NCBI RefSeq assembly: GCF_000282975.1 | Contig: NZ_ALJC01000126.1 | Location: 1 to 48,446, forward strand | Length of the DNA stretch: 48,446 nucleotides | Reading direction: 5' to 3' | From: Pseudomonas psychrophila HA-4 | GTDB taxonomy: Bacteria > Pseudomonadota > Gammaproteobacteria > Pseudomonadales > Pseudomonadaceae | Shown here: positions 8,052 to 15,787 of the stretch, piece after piece | Layout: every line of letters starts with the position of its first letter | Position numbering within the stretch: the stretch's first letter is position 1 | The notes under the pieces: generated by a model | What the model was told of the DNA's origin: nothing | Database searches by the model: none | The model's input: only the letters and a program-made list of their open reading frames with translations | Made by a program: the position numbers and the translations under genes

Positions 8052-8966
8052 ATGACTACCCGCACTGAGGCTGTAAAAGCCTACTTGCTCGACCTTCAAG
8101 ACCGCATTTGCTCCGCTCTGGAAACCGAAGACGGCGGTACGCGCTTCGTTGAAGATGCGTGGGAGCGCCCAGCGGGCGGCGGCGGACGCACCCGCGTGAT
8201 CGAAAACGGCCACGTAATCGAAAAAGGTGGTGTCAACTTTTCCCACGTGTTTGGCAGCGGCTTGCCGCCCTCGGCCAGCGCGCATCGCCCTGAGCTTGCG
8301 GGCCGTGGCTTTGAAGCCTTGGGTGTGTCGTTGGTGATCCACCCGCACAACCCGCATGTGCCGACTTCCCACGCCAACGTGCGTTTTTTCATCGCTGAAA
8401 AAGAAGGCGAAGAGCCGGTCTGGTGGTTTGGCGGCGGTTTCGACCTCACGCCCTATTACGGCGTCGAAGAAGACTGTGTGCATTGGCACCGTGTGGCCGA
8501 GCAAGCGTGTGCGCCGTTTGGCGCTGACGTGTACCCGCGCTACAAAGCCTGGTGCGACCGCTACTTCCATATCAAACACCGCAACGAGCCGCGTGGCATC
8601 GGCGGCCTGTTCTTTGATGACCTGAACGAGTGGGATTTCGACACGTGCTTCGCCTTCATTCGTGCGATTGGCGACGCGTATATCGACGCCTATTTGCCGA
8701 TTGTTCAGCGCCGTAAAGCCGACGCCTACACTGCCCAACAGCGTGAATTCCAAGAATACCGGCGCGGGCGCTACGTTGAATTCAACCTGGTCTACGACCG
8801 TGGCACCCTGTTCGGCCTGCAATCGGGCGGGCGCACCGAGTCGATCCTGATGTCGCTGCCGCCACACGTGCGCTGGGGCTATGACTGGAAAGCCGAGCCT
8901 GGCAGTGCCGAAGCGCGTCTGACAGACTACTTCCTGCAAGACCGCGACTGGTTAGTCAACGCCTGA
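8052..8966 (+). CDS. hemF: Oxygen-dependent coproporphyrinogen III oxidase
   Basis: A 304-residue cytosolic enzyme that uses O2 to convert two propionates of coproporphyrinogen III to vinyl groups, giving protoporphyrinogen IX in heme synthesis. Highly conserved stretches are visible: GGGFDLTPYYG, HIKHRNEPRGIGGLFFDDL and the signature YRRGRYVEFNLVYDRGT. Length is full. The Shine-Dalgarno AAAAAGG precedes the ATG. aroE follows after 22 bp, so hemF-aroE is probably one unit. The anaerobic counterpart HemN is not in this window. Confidence 0.97.
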   Translation: MTTRTEAVKAYLLDLQDRICSALETEDGGTRFVEDAWERPAGGGGRTRVIENGHVIEKGGVNFSHVFGSGLPPSASAHRPELAGRGFEALGVSLVIHPHNPHVPTSHANVRFFIAEKEGEEPVWWFGGGFDLTPYYGVEEDCVHWHRVAEQACAPFGADVYPRYKAWCDRYFHIKHRNEPRGIGGLFFDDLNEWDFDTCFAFIRAIGDAYIDAYLPIVQRRKADAYTAQQREFQEYRRGRYVEFNLVYDRGTLFGLQSGGRTESILMSLPPHVRWGYDWKAEPGSAEARLTDYFLQDRDWLVNA

Positions 8967-8988
8967 TATTGCCCGAGGAACGTGCCTG

Positions 8989-9810
8989 ATGGATCGTTAC
9001 GTCGTTTTTGGTAACCCGATTGCCCACAGCAAATCGCCGGTATTACAGCGCCTGTTTGCCGAGCAAACCGGGCAGTCGATGCAATACGACGCTTTACTGG
9101 CGCCGCTGGATGACTTCGCTGGCTGCGCCTCGGCGTTTTTCCAAGAGGGGCGCGGGGCCAACGTCACAGTGCCGTTCAAGGAAGATGCCTACCGTTTGGC
9201 CAACAGCCTGACGCCTCGTGCGCAACGGGCTGGCGCGGTGAATACCCTGAGCAAACAGGCAGACGGCACCTTGTTGGGTGACAACACCGACGGCGCAGGT
9301 TTGGTGCGCGACCTGACGGTGAATGCGGGCTTTAGCCTCAAGGGCAAACGCATCCTCATCCTCGGTGCAGGTGGCGCGGTGCGTGGCGTGCTAGAACCGA
9401 TGCTGGCTGAAAGCCCGGCCTCAGTGACCATCGCCAACCGCACGGTCGATAAAGCCGAAGTGCTGGCCGAACTGTTTAGCGATCTGGGTCCGGTGGCAGC
9501 CAGTGGTTTTGACTGGCTGCACGAGCCGGTCGACTTGATCATCAACGCCACCTCGGCCAGCTTGGCCGGTGAAGTGCCGCCAATTGCTAGTAGCCTGATC
9601 GAGCCGGGTCAAACCCTGTGCTACGACATGATGTACGGCAAAGAGCCAACGCCGTTTTGCGTGTGGGCCACCGAGCAGGGTGCGGGTCAGGTCATGGACG
9701 GCCTTGGCATGTTGGCCGAACAGGCGGCAGAAGCCTTTTATTTGTGGCGCGGCGTGCGCCCGGACACGGCCCCAGTGCTGGCCGAGGTACGCCGCCTGCT
9801 GTTCACTTGA
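8989..9810 (+). CDS. aroE: Shikimate dehydrogenase
   Basis: A 273-residue enzyme that reduces 3-dehydroshikimate to shikimate with NADPH in aromatic amino-acid synthesis. The shikimate-binding motif NPIAHSKSP (9-17), the NVTVPFKE motif with catalytic Lys64, and the NADP loop GAGGAVRG (126-133) are all intact. A Shine-Dalgarno CGAGGAA precedes the ATG. It lies 22 bp downstream of hemF and is followed by a REP doublet, which probably marks the end of the transcript. Confidence 0.96.
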   Translation: MDRYVVFGNPIAHSKSPVLQRLFAEQTGQSMQYDALLAPLDDFAGCASAFFQEGRGANVTVPFKEDAYRLANSLTPRAQRAGAVNTLSKQADGTLLGDNTDGAGLVRDLTVNAGFSLKGKRILILGAGGAVRGVLEPMLAESPASVTIANRTVDKAEVLAELFSDLGPVAASGFDWLHEPVDLIINATSASLAGEVPPIASSLIEPGQTLCYDMMYGKEPTPFCVWATEQGAGQVMDGLGMLAEQAAEAFYLWRGVRPDTAPVLAEVRRLLFT

Positions 9811-9828
9811 GAGCAACGCCACTTAAGT

Positions 9829-9926
9829 GTGGGAGCGGGCTTGCTCGCGATGGTGTTCAGAACACCGCATTTGCTCAGTAAATAGGCGTCTTCGTTATCG
9901 CCCATCGCGAGCAAGCCCGCTCCCAC
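9829..9926. repeat. Inverted REP doublet (REPIN) after aroE
   Basis: Two near-perfect inverted copies of gtgggagcgggcttgctcgc at 9829 and, as reverse complement, ending at 9926, separated by about 50 bp. This is the commonest REP class of the P. fluorescens group. It lies between convergent aroE and the SulP gene. Confidence 0.85.
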
Positions 9927-9975
9927 AGAGGCAGAAATCGCTTAAGTAAACAGCATTGCGCTCCTACAGGGATTG

Positions 9976-11544
9976 TTAGCGTTCAAACTGGATGGGGCAC
10001 TTGTCTGGCCCTTCCAGTTTCATCAATTCCTCAACCACCTGCGTCCGCGCCCTACGCAAGGTTAGGCTGCGGCCTAACCCCAGCAATCTGCGCGCTTCCT
10101 GATGCAGCATCTCAACCCCCGAGTAGTCGATAAAGTTGATCTGCTGCGCCTCAACTACCACCCGCTTGCCATGGGTGCGTTGCAAGCGCACTTGCAGGTA
10201 ATGGCTGGCGCCGAAAAAAATCGAGCCGCCGACGCGCAAAATCTCTTCATCCCCGTCAATCCACTGCTGAATACGCGGCCGCGATGTGCGCTTGAGATAG
10301 AAAAAAAGCGAGGCCAGCACCCCGGCATAAATCGCCGTTTGCAGCTCCAGCAGTAAGGTAGCGACGCAGGTCAGCGCCATCACTGCGAACTCGGCGCGGC
10401 TCACGCGCCACAGCGCACGAATGCCGCGTGTGTCCACCAGCCCCCAACTGATCAGCAAAATACTGCCCGCCATGGCCGGGATCGGGATGTGCGCAATCAG
10501 CGCTGAGCCGGTGATCGCAAACAGCGCCACCCACAGCGCGGAAAATACCCCGGCCAATGGCGAGCGGGCGCCGGCTTCATAGTTGAGCCCCGAGCGGGTG
10601 AATGAGCCGGAGGACAAATACCCCGAGAACAAAGCGCCGAAGATGTTGGACAAGCCTTGTGCGCGAATCTCCTGATTAGCGTCAAGCATCTGCTGCGAAC
10701 GTGCCGCTAACGAGCGGGCAATCGACAAACTGGTCACCAGCCCCAGCATGCCCACTGCTACGGCACTGGGCAGCAGGCGCAGCAGCGTTTCAATATCCAG
10801 CGGCAGCGGGCTAAACGGCGGCAAACGCCCCACAAACGCCTGTACCAACTGCACGTGCCCAAACACCGGTGGCAGCAGCCACACGGTCAGGCTGGCGAGC
10901 ACCAAGGTGAGTAACAGCGTCGGCCAGCGTGGCAGCCAGCGTTTGAGTGCGGCGCCCACCAGCATCGTCCCTACCCCGAGCCCCAACGAAGCGGGATCGA
11001 AGTCGCGCACATGGCGCAACAGCGTTAGCAGGCTGTCGAGTGCCGTGGCTTTGCCCGGCACATCAACGCCCAGCACATTGGGTAACTGGCCCAGCGCAAT
11101 CACCACCGCCGCGCCGAGGGTGAACCCGACCACCACTGAATGTGAGACAAAATTGGCCAGCGCGCCGAACTTCAGCATTCCCAGCAGCCACTGGAAAATC
11201 CCCGCCAAAAACGTCAGTAGCAGGATCAGGCCGATGTAATCCTGCGTGCCGGGCACCGCCAGCGGGCTGACACTGGCAAACAGCACAATCGAGATGGCAG
11301 CCGTCGGACCGCAGATCAAATGCCACGACGAGCCCCACAAGCACGCAATAATTACTGGCACAATGGCAGCATATAGCCCGTACTCAGCGGGTAATCCTGC
11401 AATCAACGCGTAGGCGATGGACTGCGGCAGTGCCAGAATTGCACCACTCAAGCCCACCAGCGCATCACGTCCTACGCTTGCGCGGGTTTGTTTGGGCAGC
11501 CAGTTCAGAAATGGCAGGATGTCAGCGCGGTTGAGCCGGGGCAT
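9976..11544 (-). CDS. SulP-family anion transporter with STAS domain
   Basis: A 522-residue inner-membrane protein of the SLC26/SulP family. An N-terminal Sulfate_transp region with about 12-14 hydrophobic segments contains GLSGAILALPQSIAYALIAG and GPTAAISIVLF. A cytoplasmic STAS domain at about 410-522 includes VEAQQINFIDYSGVEMLHQE. Substrates in the family include sulfate, bicarbonate and dicarboxylates, and cannot be chosen here. I start at the ATG at 11544 (MPRLNRADILPF). The longer open frame upstream is translated REP DNA. The gene stands alone between two REP doublets. Confidence 0.9.
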   Translation of the reverse strand: MPRLNRADILPFLNWLPKQTRASVGRDALVGLSGAILALPQSIAYALIAGLPAEYGLYAAIVPVIIACLWGSSWHLICGPTAAISIVLFASVSPLAVPGTQDYIGLILLLTFLAGIFQWLLGMLKFGALANFVSHSVVVGFTLGAAVVIALGQLPNVLGVDVPGKATALDSLLTLLRHVRDFDPASLGLGVGTMLVGAALKRWLPRWPTLLLTLVLASLTVWLLPPVFGHVQLVQAFVGRLPPFSPLPLDIETLLRLLPSAVAVGMLGLVTSLSIARSLAARSQQMLDANQEIRAQGLSNIFGALFSGYLSSGSFTRSGLNYEAGARSPLAGVFSALWVALFAITGSALIAHIPIPAMAGSILLISWGLVDTRGIRALWRVSRAEFAVMALTCVATLLLELQTAIYAGVLASLFFYLKRTSRPRIQQWIDGDEEILRVGGSIFFGASHYLQVRLQRTHGKRVVVEAQQINFIDYSGVEMLHQEARRLLGLGRSLTLRRARTQVVEELMKLEGPDKCPIQFER

Positions 11545-11592
11545 AACGCTCTCGCTTGGTGTGGGTTTAGAGTGCGCGTACAAGGTTACCTC

Positions 11593-11655
11593 TGTGGGAG
11601 CGGGCTTGCTCGCATACACCGCACCGTCTGCATCGCGAGCAAGCCCGCTCCCACA
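11593..11655. repeat. REP doublet between SulP gene and DOPA-dioxygenase-like gene
   Basis: An inverted pair of tgtgggagcgggcttgctcgc and its complement with a short spacer, in the divergent intergenic region. It lies within about 50 bp of both start codons, unusually close to two promoters. Confidence 0.85.
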
Positions 11656-11691
11656 TTAATAATGCGTGCAGCACACAATCAAGAGGCGCTT

Positions 11692-12018
11692 ATGCAACGA
11701 ATCAAGGGCTACCACGCCCACGTCTATTTCGACGCCAGCACCATCGAGCAGGCGCGCACCTTATGCGAAGAAGCCGCGCACCGGTTTGGCATCAGCATGG
11801 GCCGCGTTCACGAGCGCCTGGTCGGCCCGCACCCAGACTGGAGCTGCCAACTGGCGTTCGGCCCCGAACTGCTGGGCATTGTATTGCCGTGGCTGGCCAT
11901 CAGTCGGCACGGACTGGTGATATTTTTGCATCCCGACACGGGCAATGACCTGCTGGATCACACCGATCATGCGATTTGGATGGGTGAAATAAGACCGTTG
12001 AATTTGTCGGCGTTCTAA
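11692..12018 (+). CDS. DOPA 4,5-dioxygenase-family protein
   Basis: A 108-residue protein of the DOPA-dioxygenase-like family (aromatic ring cleavage fold). The family pattern GYHAHVYFDASTIEQA near the N-terminus, RVHERLVGPHPDWSCQL, and the HGLVIFLHPDTGND segment supply conserved His residues thought to bind iron. The length is typical for bacterial members. The ATG at 11692 has AAGAGGCG upstream. A start 30 bp earlier is possible but has no ribosome-binding site. The in vivo substrate is unknown. Bacterial members have been linked to extradiol cleavage of catechols. Confidence 0.85.
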   Translation: MQRIKGYHAHVYFDASTIEQARTLCEEAAHRFGISMGRVHERLVGPHPDWSCQLAFGPELLGIVLPWLAISRHGLVIFLHPDTGNDLLDHTDHAIWMGEIRPLNLSAF

Positions 12019-12151
12019 CACTGTGCCCAGAATTTTAATACGGAGTAGCGGAAAAGTCCGACATCAATAATGGCCGTTTCTCTATAGTTGTCTTTTCGAA
12101 TAAACCTTAGGGTATGTCAATAAATTATTGATATCCCATAAAGGGCTATAC

Positions 12152-12535
12152 ATGAGTCAGCTCGTGCGTTTACTAATTGCTATTTTTTTACTGGCGTTGA
12201 GTTATGCATGCCTCATCTATGCTCCAGCTATAAGTTCAAGTGAAAATTCAGTATTTGCTATCGCTTTTATGGTGTTGATTTTTTTCGGATTCTTAGCGTT
12301 ATTGGCTGCGATTTTAGGAATTTTGTTCTCGTTTAGCGCTTCTTTGTACGATTTTTGGATTCAAGTGACGGTTTTTGTAATCTCAAATGTCTGGCTTGTA
12401 TTAGTTGCGCTATTACATGCGTGGGTGGTTTTTTTATTCCGATTTGACACGTTGCTAGGTTGGATAGGTATTTTGCTGGATGTGATCGTAATCGTTCTTG
12501 TTGTTGTATCGGCACCCAAGCAAAGGCAGTTCTAA
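12152..12535 (+). CDS. AT-rich small hypothetical membrane protein
   Basis: A 127-residue protein with four predicted hydrophobic segments (about 5-25, 38-63, 72-95 and 103-122) and a short basic tail (PKQRQF). It has no family I recognise. The coding DNA is clearly richer in A+T (near 40% GC by eye) than the flanking genes and uses TTA, ATT and TTT codons freely, which suggests recent acquisition. The ATG at 12152 has AAAGGG upstream. It stands alone, followed by about 500 bp without a gene. A role as an immunity-type or lipoprotein-associated membrane protein would be speculation. Confidence 0.65.
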   Translation: MSQLVRLLIAIFLLALSYACLIYAPAISSSENSVFAIAFMVLIFFGFLALLAAILGILFSFSASLYDFWIQVTVFVISNVWLVLVALLHAWVVFLFRFDTLLGWIGILLDVIVIVLVVVSAPKQRQF

Positions 12536-12814
12536 CCCTGAACTTTAAAGTCGATGAATATGGGCAGAGTGCGTTTGGACATTCATATTGAGCGGGGTCA
12601 TTAAGTCAGGAGCTTGAAGTAAAAGTGAACGCGTTACTGCCCAGCCGTTCGGTGGATCCTCATGGGAGCTTCCACGCACTGATCGGAATCCAAAATCTGC
12701 CGGTTTTTTAACCAAAAACCCTTCTGTTCTATTTTTTTGAATTTTTTTTCACCCCCTCAAATTCCGCCCGCGACCTACCGTCGGCAAATCCCTGATAGCC
12801 CCTAGCCATAAAGG

Positions 12815-12830
12815 CTGAACGTTTGTTCGC
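12815..12830. promoter_or_regulatory. Degenerate second BetI-like site
   Basis: CTGAACGTTTGTTCGC has the same TGAACG-n-GTTC core as the perfect palindrome about 100 bp downstream, with 11 of 16 positions matching that site's central part. It could be a weaker second operator or chance. Confidence 0.35.
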
Positions 12831-12911
12831 TGGTATGTGTCATACCTTGCCATGAGCTAACGTAAGACACGTGTAGCCAAGGGTAGCGATTAGTCCTAAC
12901 ACGGCATTCAT

Positions 12912-12941
12912 GTTTAACTTGAACGCTCGTTCAAGTTAAAC
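12912..12941. promoter_or_regulatory. Perfect 30-bp palindrome, probable BetI operator of betT
   Basis: Arms GTTTAACTTGAACG and CGTTCAAGTTAAAC pair perfectly around a 2-bp centre (CT). The inner part, TTGAACG-n2-CGTTCAA, matches the palindrome type bound by the TetR-family repressor BetI, which responds to choline. It lies 90 bp upstream of the betT start. No betI gene is in the window, so the repressor would act from another locus. Confidence 0.7.
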
Positions 12942-13031
12942 GGTGGTCCGCTGCCCGCTCACAACAGGAGGCTTACCTTTGCCGAATTCGCTCTTTTTAT
13001 GCCCGTTTCATCTCAATAAGGTGCACATCCT

Positions 13032-15035
13032 ATGAGTGCACCAGCGACGTCGCAGACGTCTGTGATTCGCATGAACCCGCCGGTGTTTTACTTTGCCGCC
13101 GCGTTCATTTTGATCTTCGGCCTGGTGGTTATTTCCATGCCTAAAGCGGCCGGTGAATGGCTGCTCGCTGCACAAACCTGGGCGGCCAATACGGTCGGCT
13201 GGTACTACATGTTAGCGATGACCCTGTATCTGATCTTCGTGGTCGTCACCGCCTTGTCTGGCTACGGCAAGATAAAGCTCGGTGCCGACCACGACGAACC
13301 TGAGTTCAGTTACCTCTCCTGGGCGGGCATGCTCTTCGCCGCCGGGATCAGCATCACGCTATTTTTCTTCTGTGTATCAGAACCCCTCACCCATATGCTC
13401 GCCCCGCCTCAAGGCCCGGCAGGTACTGATGCGGCCGCGCGTCAGGCTATGCAGTTGCTGTTTCTGCACTGGGGCCTGCACGGCTGGGGTGTGTTTGCCT
13501 TTGTCGGCATGGCGCTGGCCTACTTCGCTTACCGGCACAACCTGCCGCTGGCGCTGCGTTCGGCGCTGTACCCGCTGATCGGCAAGCGCATTAACGGGCC
13601 TATCGGCTATGCGGTAGACGGCTTCGGCATCATCGCCACGGTGTTTGGTCTGGGCGCCGACATGGGTTTTGGGGTGTTGCACCTCAACTCCGGCCTCGAC
13701 TACCTGTTCGGCATGCCGCATACCCAATGGATTCAGGTGGGCTTGATCACCCTGATGATGGGCGCGGCCATTCTGGTGGCCATCGCGGGCGTCGACAAAG
13801 GCGTGCGTGTGATGTCCGACATCAACATGCTGCTGGCCTGTGCGCTGCTGCTGTTTGTGCTGTTCGCCGGACCCACTCAGCACTTGCTCAACACCTTGAT
13901 CCAGAACATAGGCGACTACTTGGGCGCCTTGCCGACCAAGAGTTTTGACGTGTATGCCTATGACAAGCCAAGCGACTGGCTGGGCGGTTGGACCGTGTTC
14001 TATTGGGCGTGGTGGATCGCATGGTCGCCGTTTGTGGGCCTGTTTATTGCGCGTATCTCCCGTGGCCGCACCATCCGCGAATTCGTATTTGGCGTGCTGC
14101 TGATTCCGTTGGGCTTCACCCTGGCGTGGATGTCGATTTTCGGCAACAGCGCCATCGATCAAGTGCTCAACCACGGCATGGTAGCCCTTGGCCAGTCGGC
14201 CATCGACGACCCGTCGCGCACGTTGTACCTGCTGCTCGAAACCTACCCGTGGAGTAAAACGGTGATCGCCGTGACGGTGTTCATCAGTTTTGTGTTCTTC
14301 GTGACCTCGGCCGACTCCGGCACCGTGGTGTTGTCGACGCTATCGGCGCGTGGCAACAACGCCGATGAAGACGGCCCCAAATGGCTGCGGGTGTTCTGGG
14401 GCGCGATGACCGCGCTGGTGACCAGCGCGCTGCTGTTCTCGGGCAGTATTGATGCGCTCAAGTCGGCGGTGGTGCTGACGTCGCTGCCGTTCTCGCTGAT
14501 CTTGCTGCTCATGATGTGGGGCCTGCATAAGGCGTTCTACCTCGAATCGCAGAAACAAATTGCTCAGATGCACTCGTTGGCGCCGGTATCGGCTTCGCGC
14601 CGTGGGCGTGGGGGATGGCGTCAGCGCTTGAGTCAGGCCGTGCACTTCCCGTCACGAGACGAGGTGTACCGTTTCATGGACACCACCGTGCGCCCGGCGA
14701 TTGAAGACGTGAGCGCGGTGTTCCGCGAAAAAGGTCTCAACGTTGTCACCCAGCCCGACCCGGCCAACGACAACGTAAGCCTGGAAATCGGCCACGGCGA
14801 AGAGCACCCGTTCATCTATCAGGTGCAGATGCGTGGCTACTTCACGCCGTCCTTCGCCCGTGGCGGGTTTGGCAAAAAAGAGCAACTGCGCAACCGCCGT
14901 TACTACCGCGCCGAAGTGCACTTGAGTGAAGGCAGCCAGGACTACGACCTGACCGGCTACACCAAAGAGCAAATCATCAACGACATCCTCGACCAGTACG
15001 AACGCCATATGCAGTTCCTGCATTTGGTGCGTTGA
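13032..15035 (+). CDS. betT: BCCT-family choline transporter BetT
   Basis: A 667-residue inner-membrane secondary transporter of the betaine/choline/carnitine family, about 12 membrane segments. The family signature GGWTVFYWAWWIAWSPFVG lies near residue 320, followed by the Gly-rich substrate region. A long cytoplasmic C-terminal domain (about 510-667) is typical of osmotically regulated BetT of the high-affinity type. A Shine-Dalgarno AAGGTG lies 8 nt before the ATG. It is monocistronic, with a BetI-type palindrome upstream and a REP doublet immediately downstream. Choline as substrate is inferred from the family and operator. Confidence 0.88.
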   Translation: MSAPATSQTSVIRMNPPVFYFAAAFILIFGLVVISMPKAAGEWLLAAQTWAANTVGWYYMLAMTLYLIFVVVTALSGYGKIKLGADHDEPEFSYLSWAGMLFAAGISITLFFFCVSEPLTHMLAPPQGPAGTDAAARQAMQLLFLHWGLHGWGVFAFVGMALAYFAYRHNLPLALRSALYPLIGKRINGPIGYAVDGFGIIATVFGLGADMGFGVLHLNSGLDYLFGMPHTQWIQVGLITLMMGAAILVAIAGVDKGVRVMSDINMLLACALLLFVLFAGPTQHLLNTLIQNIGDYLGALPTKSFDVYAYDKPSDWLGGWTVFYWAWWIAWSPFVGLFIARISRGRTIREFVFGVLLIPLGFTLAWMSIFGNSAIDQVLNHGMVALGQSAIDDPSRTLYLLLETYPWSKTVIAVTVFISFVFFVTSADSGTVVLSTLSARGNNADEDGPKWLRVFWGAMTALVTSALLFSGSIDALKSAVVLTSLPFSLILLLMMWGLHKAFYLESQKQIAQMHSLAPVSASRRGRGGWRQRLSQAVHFPSRDEVYRFMDTTVRPAIEDVSAVFREKGLNVVTQPDPANDNVSLEIGHGEEHPFIYQVQMRGYFTPSFARGGFGKKEQLRNRRYYRAEVHLSEGSQDYDLTGYTKEQIINDILDQYERHMQFLHLVR

Positions 15036-15040
15036 GCCTC

Positions 15041-15101
15041 TCGCGAGCAAGCCCGCTCCTACAGGCCTGTGCAACACCTGTGGGAGCGGGCTTGCTCGCG
15101 A
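15041..15101. repeat. REP doublet after betT
   Basis: tcgcgagcaagcccgctcct followed by its inverted partner tgggagcgggcttgctcgcga with a short spacer, starting 5 bp after the betT stop codon. It probably protects the 3' end of the betT transcript. Confidence 0.85.
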
Positions 15102-15264
15102 TTCAGGCAACGCGATTACAGACCTTTCCCGGACTTGTGTGGGATGCGGCTTGCGCGCACTGAGCCCCATTGTGATGCCTGTTGCGGGCTGCCTATAGTC
15201 CGCCCCGTCGCTGAATCATCAGCGTTCGGGCATGCAAGCCTGATTATTGGATTTCAACTTTTCA

Positions 15265-15380
15265 TATCGCTTTGGTAGGCTCGCGCCTGCAATAGGCGTT
15301 ATGGCGGTTGTGCGTGGGAGATCTTCGGATCTGCCGGGTCCCAATAACCGGTCTTGCATACCTGCGCACAACAGCCACCT
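15265..15380 (+). promoter_or_regulatory. Hairpin-rich leader, candidate cis-acting structured RNA
   Basis: Upstream of the small DUF gene at 15434. Elements: two mutually exclusive hairpins sharing CGCCT/GCCT (15277-15280 with 15285-15288, or 15284-15288 with 15294-15298); a UUCG-tetraloop hairpin AGATC-TTCG-GATCT (15319-15332); and a closing long-range stem pairing GGC plus TTGTGCG (15303-15314) with CGCACAA plus GCC (15365-15376). Dense nested pairing in a non-coding leader is a hallmark of structured RNA. From memory, similar leaders recur upstream of small DUF3077/DUF6124-type genes in Pseudomonas. I could not check this. Confidence 0.5.
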
Positions 15381-15433
15381 TCTTTCTGCATGCAAGCTGA
15401 TGAAGTGGCTCCTCAACATATTGGAGTTCCACC

Positions 15434-15691
15434 ATGTCGCATTACCTTCCGCAAACCGACAATCCTGTCGATTCCAATGTTCTCTTCATCGATACCCGCG
15501 CCTCTGTGTCTGCCCTGCTCACGTGTGCCGAGCAGCGTTTTCAGGCGGCCAAGAATTTGTTGCGCAGTTTGTCCCACATGAACGCCTACAGCAGCGACCC
15601 GCATGATTTGAGTGCGGTGTGCGAGGCGACGTCGCTGTTGTTGCAAGAAGGCTGCGACGTGCTGGGGGTGTTGGTGTTACGCGAGGTGTAA
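15434..15691 (+). CDS. Small DUF3077/DUF6124-like protein
   Basis: An 85-residue acidic, helical, soluble protein. The pattern FIDTRASVSALLTCAEQRFQ followed by two amphipathic helices resembles the small DUF3077/DUF6124 proteins that occur in many copies in Pseudomonas genomes. I cannot tell which of the two families it belongs to, and the function is unknown. TTGGAG lies 8 nt upstream of the ATG. The hairpin-rich leader at 15265-15380 lies directly before it. A REP doublet follows immediately. Confidence 0.7.
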   Translation: MSHYLPQTDNPVDSNVLFIDTRASVSALLTCAEQRFQAAKNLLRSLSHMNAYSSDPHDLSAVCEATSLLLQEGCDVLGVLVLREV

Positions 15692-15698
15692 CCCCCCC

Positions 15699-15769
15699 GT
15701 AGGAGCTGCCGAAGGCTGCGATCTTTTGATCTTGAACATCAAATGATCGCAGCCTTCGGCAGCTCCTAC
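15699..15769. repeat. Second-type REP doublet between convergent genes
   Basis: Perfect 25-bp inverted arms, gtaggagctgccgaaggctg... and its complement ending ...cagctcctac, at 15699-15723 and 15745-15769. It is a different REP class (ctgccgaaggctgcgatc core) from the gggcttgctcgc type. It separates the small DUF gene from the convergent end of the efflux operon and may act as a bidirectional terminator. Confidence 0.85.
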
Positions 15770-15787
15770 AGGATTAGGCGTTAGCCG

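Larger units (their letters stand above)
12536..13031. other. Gene-free region upstream of betT
   Basis: About 496 bp with no credible gene. The left half is AT-rich with long T-runs (around 12705-12755). The right half carries a degenerate palindrome at 12815-12830 and a perfect 30-bp palindrome at 12912-12941, both resembling BetI operators, followed by the betT leader. The AT-rich part may be debris accompanying the adjacent foreign-looking gene. Confidence 0.6.

Noticed and set aside
15247..15606. Open frame of 119 codons across the structured leader into the small DUF gene
   Set aside because: It runs through the hairpins and continues out of frame into the DUF gene. It is better explained as non-coding leader.
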